Below are positions 62,009 to 64,000 of a stretch of DNA of 64,000 bases, piece after piece (positions within the stretch are counted from its first letter, which is position 1; each line of letters begins with the position of its first letter). The notes below the pieces were generated by a model, which was not told the origin of the DNA, made no database searches, and saw nothing but the letters and a program-made list of their open reading frames with translations. This DNA is from Clostridium kluyveri (lineage in GTDB: Bacteria; Bacillota; Clostridia; Clostridiales; Clostridiaceae), in the NCBI RefSeq assembly GCF_001902295.1, contig NZ_CP018335.1, positions 1,984,001-2,048,000 on the forward strand. The letters are read 5' to 3'. A program made the position numbers and the translations under genes.

Positions 62009-62254
62009 CTATTTATTTTTATTTTGTCTTGATTGTTGATTTAACTTTTTAGTTTCTTCCAAATTATTTACACTATTAGTAAAACCTGTGGAATTACTTT
62101 TTTCCCTTGACTGCTGATTTAATTGTCTGGTTTCTTGAATGTTTGAACCATTATTCGCCAAAGAATTCATAGAATTTGATGCATTTGCTTTTTTATTTCT
62201 AGATTGTTGATTTAATTGTCTGGCTTCCTGTAAATTCTTATCATTAATATTCAT
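62009..62254 (-). CDS. Small Asn/Gln/Ser-rich repeat protein
   Basis: 81 aa with three copies of a motif ExxxLNQQSRxK (EARQLNQQSRNKKANAS, ETRQLNQQSREKSNS, ETKKLNQQSRQNKNK) separated by Asn/Ser-rich linkers. It has no hydrophobic segment and is strongly basic. Repeated NQQS-type motifs recall gamma-type small acid-soluble spore proteins of Bacillus, but the sequence is not the same and its charge is opposite. Function unknown. Start at 62254 with GGGAGGAGAATAAAAGT; an upstream extension has no RBS. Confidence 0.7.
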   Translation of the reverse strand: MNINDKNLQEARQLNQQSRNKKANASNSMNSLANNGSNIQETRQLNQQSREKSNSTGFTNSVNNLEETKKLNQQSRQNKNK

Positions 62255-62404
62255 ACTTTTATTCTCCTCCCATATTACAAATCTATAGTCTGACACTTTG
62301 AAATTACGTTTATATCTTGCCACTATTCTTTTTCATTTATACTGTAATATAATTCACATATTATTTTTTAATACAAGAGAAGAATACATTTAAAATTTAA
62401 TATA

Positions 62405-62797
62405 TCAATTGTCTAACATCAGCAAATATTCAAAGGCTTCATCTACATAACGATTATATGCATCACTATTATTAAGAACATACACTCCTGATTTCTTAGT
62501 ATGACTTCCTTCACAATATCTAATTTTATATTTATTTTTATGAACAGATACATTTATACTTTTACCATTATTAGAGCTCAATTCAAATTTTTCTCCAGTA
62601 ATATCCCATTTTATAACATTGCCATAAACTTTAACAGTATTTTCATTTTCATTAACTTCTACAGTAGAATTTTTTACAGAATACTTGTCTAGTACACCTT
62701 TCATATCAGCTGCAAAGTTATTAATTGCACTTAGTGCCTTTTCACTGTCAATTGTTTTACTGCATAATTCATAAATATACTTTTCTTTCCAATCCAT
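62405..62797 (-). CDS. Hypothetical protein, 130 aa
   Basis: Not recognised. A short helical N-terminus (MDWKEKYIYELCSKTID) and then beta-rich sequence with two strands around EVNENENTVKVYGNVIKWDI and SINVSVHKNKYKIRYCEG. It ends in a helix (YNRYVDEAFEYLLMLDN). Soluble, no signal. RBS GGGGGATG, start ATG 62797. Confidence 0.6.
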   Translation of the reverse strand: MDWKEKYIYELCSKTIDSEKALSAINNFAADMKGVLDKYSVKNSTVEVNENENTVKVYGNVIKWDITGEKFELSSNNGKSINVSVHKNKYKIRYCEGSHTKKSGVYVLNNSDAYNRYVDEAFEYLLMLDN

Positions 62798-62946
62798 CAG
62801 CAAACATCCCCCATATTTTTGTTTTAATTAAATTATATAATCTTTTCTTCAATATTGGAATAAAATAATATAATTTATTTTTTTATTTATATTATATGTT
62901 TAATATGTACTGACTTAAGATTAAAAAGTAAAACTTTTTTACATAA

Positions 62947-63408
62947 TTACTGTTCTTTATTTGTTTCTCCTATATCTTTGTTTTCATCCTGCTTTTCTAC
63001 TTCTGTGTCCTTCTCACCTTCTACATCTTCTACCTCATTTACATCTATGACTTCTTGTTCTTTAATGTCCTCCTGTGAATTATCGTCACAATTATATGAT
63101 TCACCAAAAATTTTTGAAAGTTTTTTATTAATTATACCTATACCTATTAGAATACATACAATTCCTCCATATAGACCAATAAATTGAAATATTCCCGGCA
63201 ATAATTGAGACGGCACTAATTGCCCAAGTACAACATTTGCAGAATATCCTTGAGCCACATATTGATTTACAGTTTTTCTAAATAATATAATATCATTTAC
63301 TAATAATGCTATTCCAACTAGCAGCGTCACCAAAGCAGCAATATAAAAAGCAGTCCAGCTGGAAAACTTACTTGATTTTTTAGATACTCTCTTACTTTCA
63401 AATTTCAT
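62947..63408 (-). CDS. Two-helix membrane protein with acidic tail
   Basis: 153 aa. A basic N-terminus (KFESKRVSKKSSKFSS) precedes helix 1 (about 20-45). A periplasmic-side loop (FRKTVNQYVAQGYSANVVLG) leads to helix 2 (about 70-95), then a long Glu/Asp-rich cytoplasmic tail from about residue 105. The architecture suggests a membrane scaffold or partner protein. No homologue is recognised. Confidence 0.6.
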   Translation of the reverse strand: MKFESKRVSKKSSKFSSWTAFYIAALVTLLVGIALLVNDIILFRKTVNQYVAQGYSANVVLGQLVPSQLLPGIFQFIGLYGGIVCILIGIGIINKKLSKIFGESYNCDDNSQEDIKEQEVIDVNEVEDVEGEKDTEVEKQDENKDIGETNKEQ

Positions 63409-63840
63409 AATAATTTTTCTCCATTTCCGCCAAAAAGGCTTTTATAATAATTTTATAATAATGAATATTATTACATACTACTAAATAGTTATTACACCTA
63501 TGTGTCAATATTGTTAACAATTTATAACCAGTAACACAATCACATCAATAACTCTTAGTATTATATATTATATCACATAATCCATAAATTATATGAGTTT
63601 CCTATGAGAGGAATTTTTAACACCACCCTATCCTCAACTATCCTTTTAATATCTGCCATCAAAGAGCATATTCTTTTTTATCTAAACTTGTAATAATTAA
63701 AACCATTAATACACAAAATAACACTAATATATAATATATCTGAAAAATTAATAAATTTTGCATATAATTCTTTAAAAACTATCTTTTAGATCAAGTGATT
63801 TTTAGATTTAAATTTATTGACACAAGTACAAAAAAGATGT

Positions 63841-63876
63841 TTAATTATATTACTGACTAGTCAGTAATATAATTAA
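63841..63876. promoter_or_regulatory. 36-bp perfect palindrome, TetR-type operator candidate
   Basis: Every base from 63841 to 63876 is symmetric about the centre (half TTAATTATATTACTGACT). The central TGACTAGTCA is typical of TetR-family operators for clostridial efflux or YhgE genes. It lies 85 bp upstream of the next gene. Confidence 0.65.
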
Positions 63877-63901
63877 TCCAAAGGGATGAAGATATGCATT
63901 T

Positions 63902-63931
63902 TTGATAAGCGAACTCCATCTGAACCATCCT
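63902..63931 (+). repeat. Partial copy of the structured repeat
   Basis: GATAAGCGAACTCCATCTGA followed by ACC resembles the right arm (CTCCATCTGAACC) of module 1 at 61805-61819. Only one arm is present in the window. Confidence 0.4.
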
Positions 63932-63961
63932 ATTACCTAGAGTTTACAGGAGTGTTGAAAT

Positions 63962-64000
63962 ATGATAAAAAACATTATAAAAATATTCAAAAGAGATATG
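63962..64000 (+). CDS. Start of a YhgE/Pip-like membrane protein (partial, cut by window edge)
   Basis: Only 13 codons, MIKNIIKIFKRDM, with AGGAGTGTTGAAAT upstream. This N-terminus is typical of YhgE/Pip-domain membrane proteins (basic, Ile-rich lead into a first helix). The call rests on that pattern and on the TetR-type palindrome upstream, so it is tentative. Confidence 0.45.
   Translation, partial: MIKNIIKIFKRDM

Overview
The window is AT-rich, low-GC Firmicute DNA. It carries clostridial marker genes (a spoVAC-spoVAD-spoVAE type spore operon, ferredoxin-like Cys-rich proteins, AdhE, 2-hydroxyacyl-CoA dehydratase activase genes, T-boxes), strong GGAGG ribosome binding sites and frequent TTG/GTG starts. 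A solventogenic or ethanol-using Clostridium of cluster I (C. kluyveri / C. ljungdahlii type) is the best guess. This is inferred from gene content, not from a search.

Layout. 0-10 kb: tail of a membrane protein, a methyltransferase, then a plus-strand housekeeping block miaB-mutS-mutL-miaA-hfq and a PLP enzyme, closed by divergent lexA with an SOS box. 10.2-17.8 kb: an unusual segment with four copies of a 28-bp dif-like (Xer recombination) site that share a conserved tail. They surround a Cys-rich protein gene, a kinase-like gene, a XerC/D-type recombinase, a three-gene acyl-CoA dehydratase-activase set, a YitT-type protein and two small genes. Gene direction changes here from mostly plus to mostly minus, as expected where replication forks meet. 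17.8-25.4 kb: a spoVA operon with DUF1657 and DUF421 genes (spoVA2mob-like), a patatin, and an alpha-glucosidase/glucokinase pair. 25.4-27.95 kb: a decayed mobile-element zone with a cysteine peptidase whose signal peptide is out of frame, a Tn3-family transposase fossil and a group II intron 3' end with recognisable domains V and VI.

27.9-42 kb (minus strand): NhaA, a damaged TetR/ABC efflux set, a Fur-box-associated iron uptake locus (three FeoA, FeoB, a Cys-rich FeoB partner), an orphan infC with an AUU start, NhaC and Nramp-like transporters, an XRE/DUF1232 protein, purine nucleoside phosphorylase and metA. 42-49 kb: structured repeats, an autoregulated ECF sigma factor with a large membrane anti-sigma candidate, adhE and an SDR enzyme. 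49-58 kb: nitrogen and branched-chain amino acid genes, ilvB-ilvN under two tandem T-boxes and gltB-gltD behind a leader hairpin. 58-64 kb: small genes, LOG, panD, an SGNH hydrolase, ndk, a short-repeat protein, a membrane protein, and the start of a YhgE/Pip-like gene behind a 36-bp perfect palindrome.

The strongest candidate for something undescribed is the dif-like cluster. Two sites are identical over 42 bp in direct orientation and bracket a two-gene cassette of 1.19 kb. Two more lie in the opposite orientation, with the recombinase gene between the two pairs. No tRNA, rRNA or CRISPR array was recognised.
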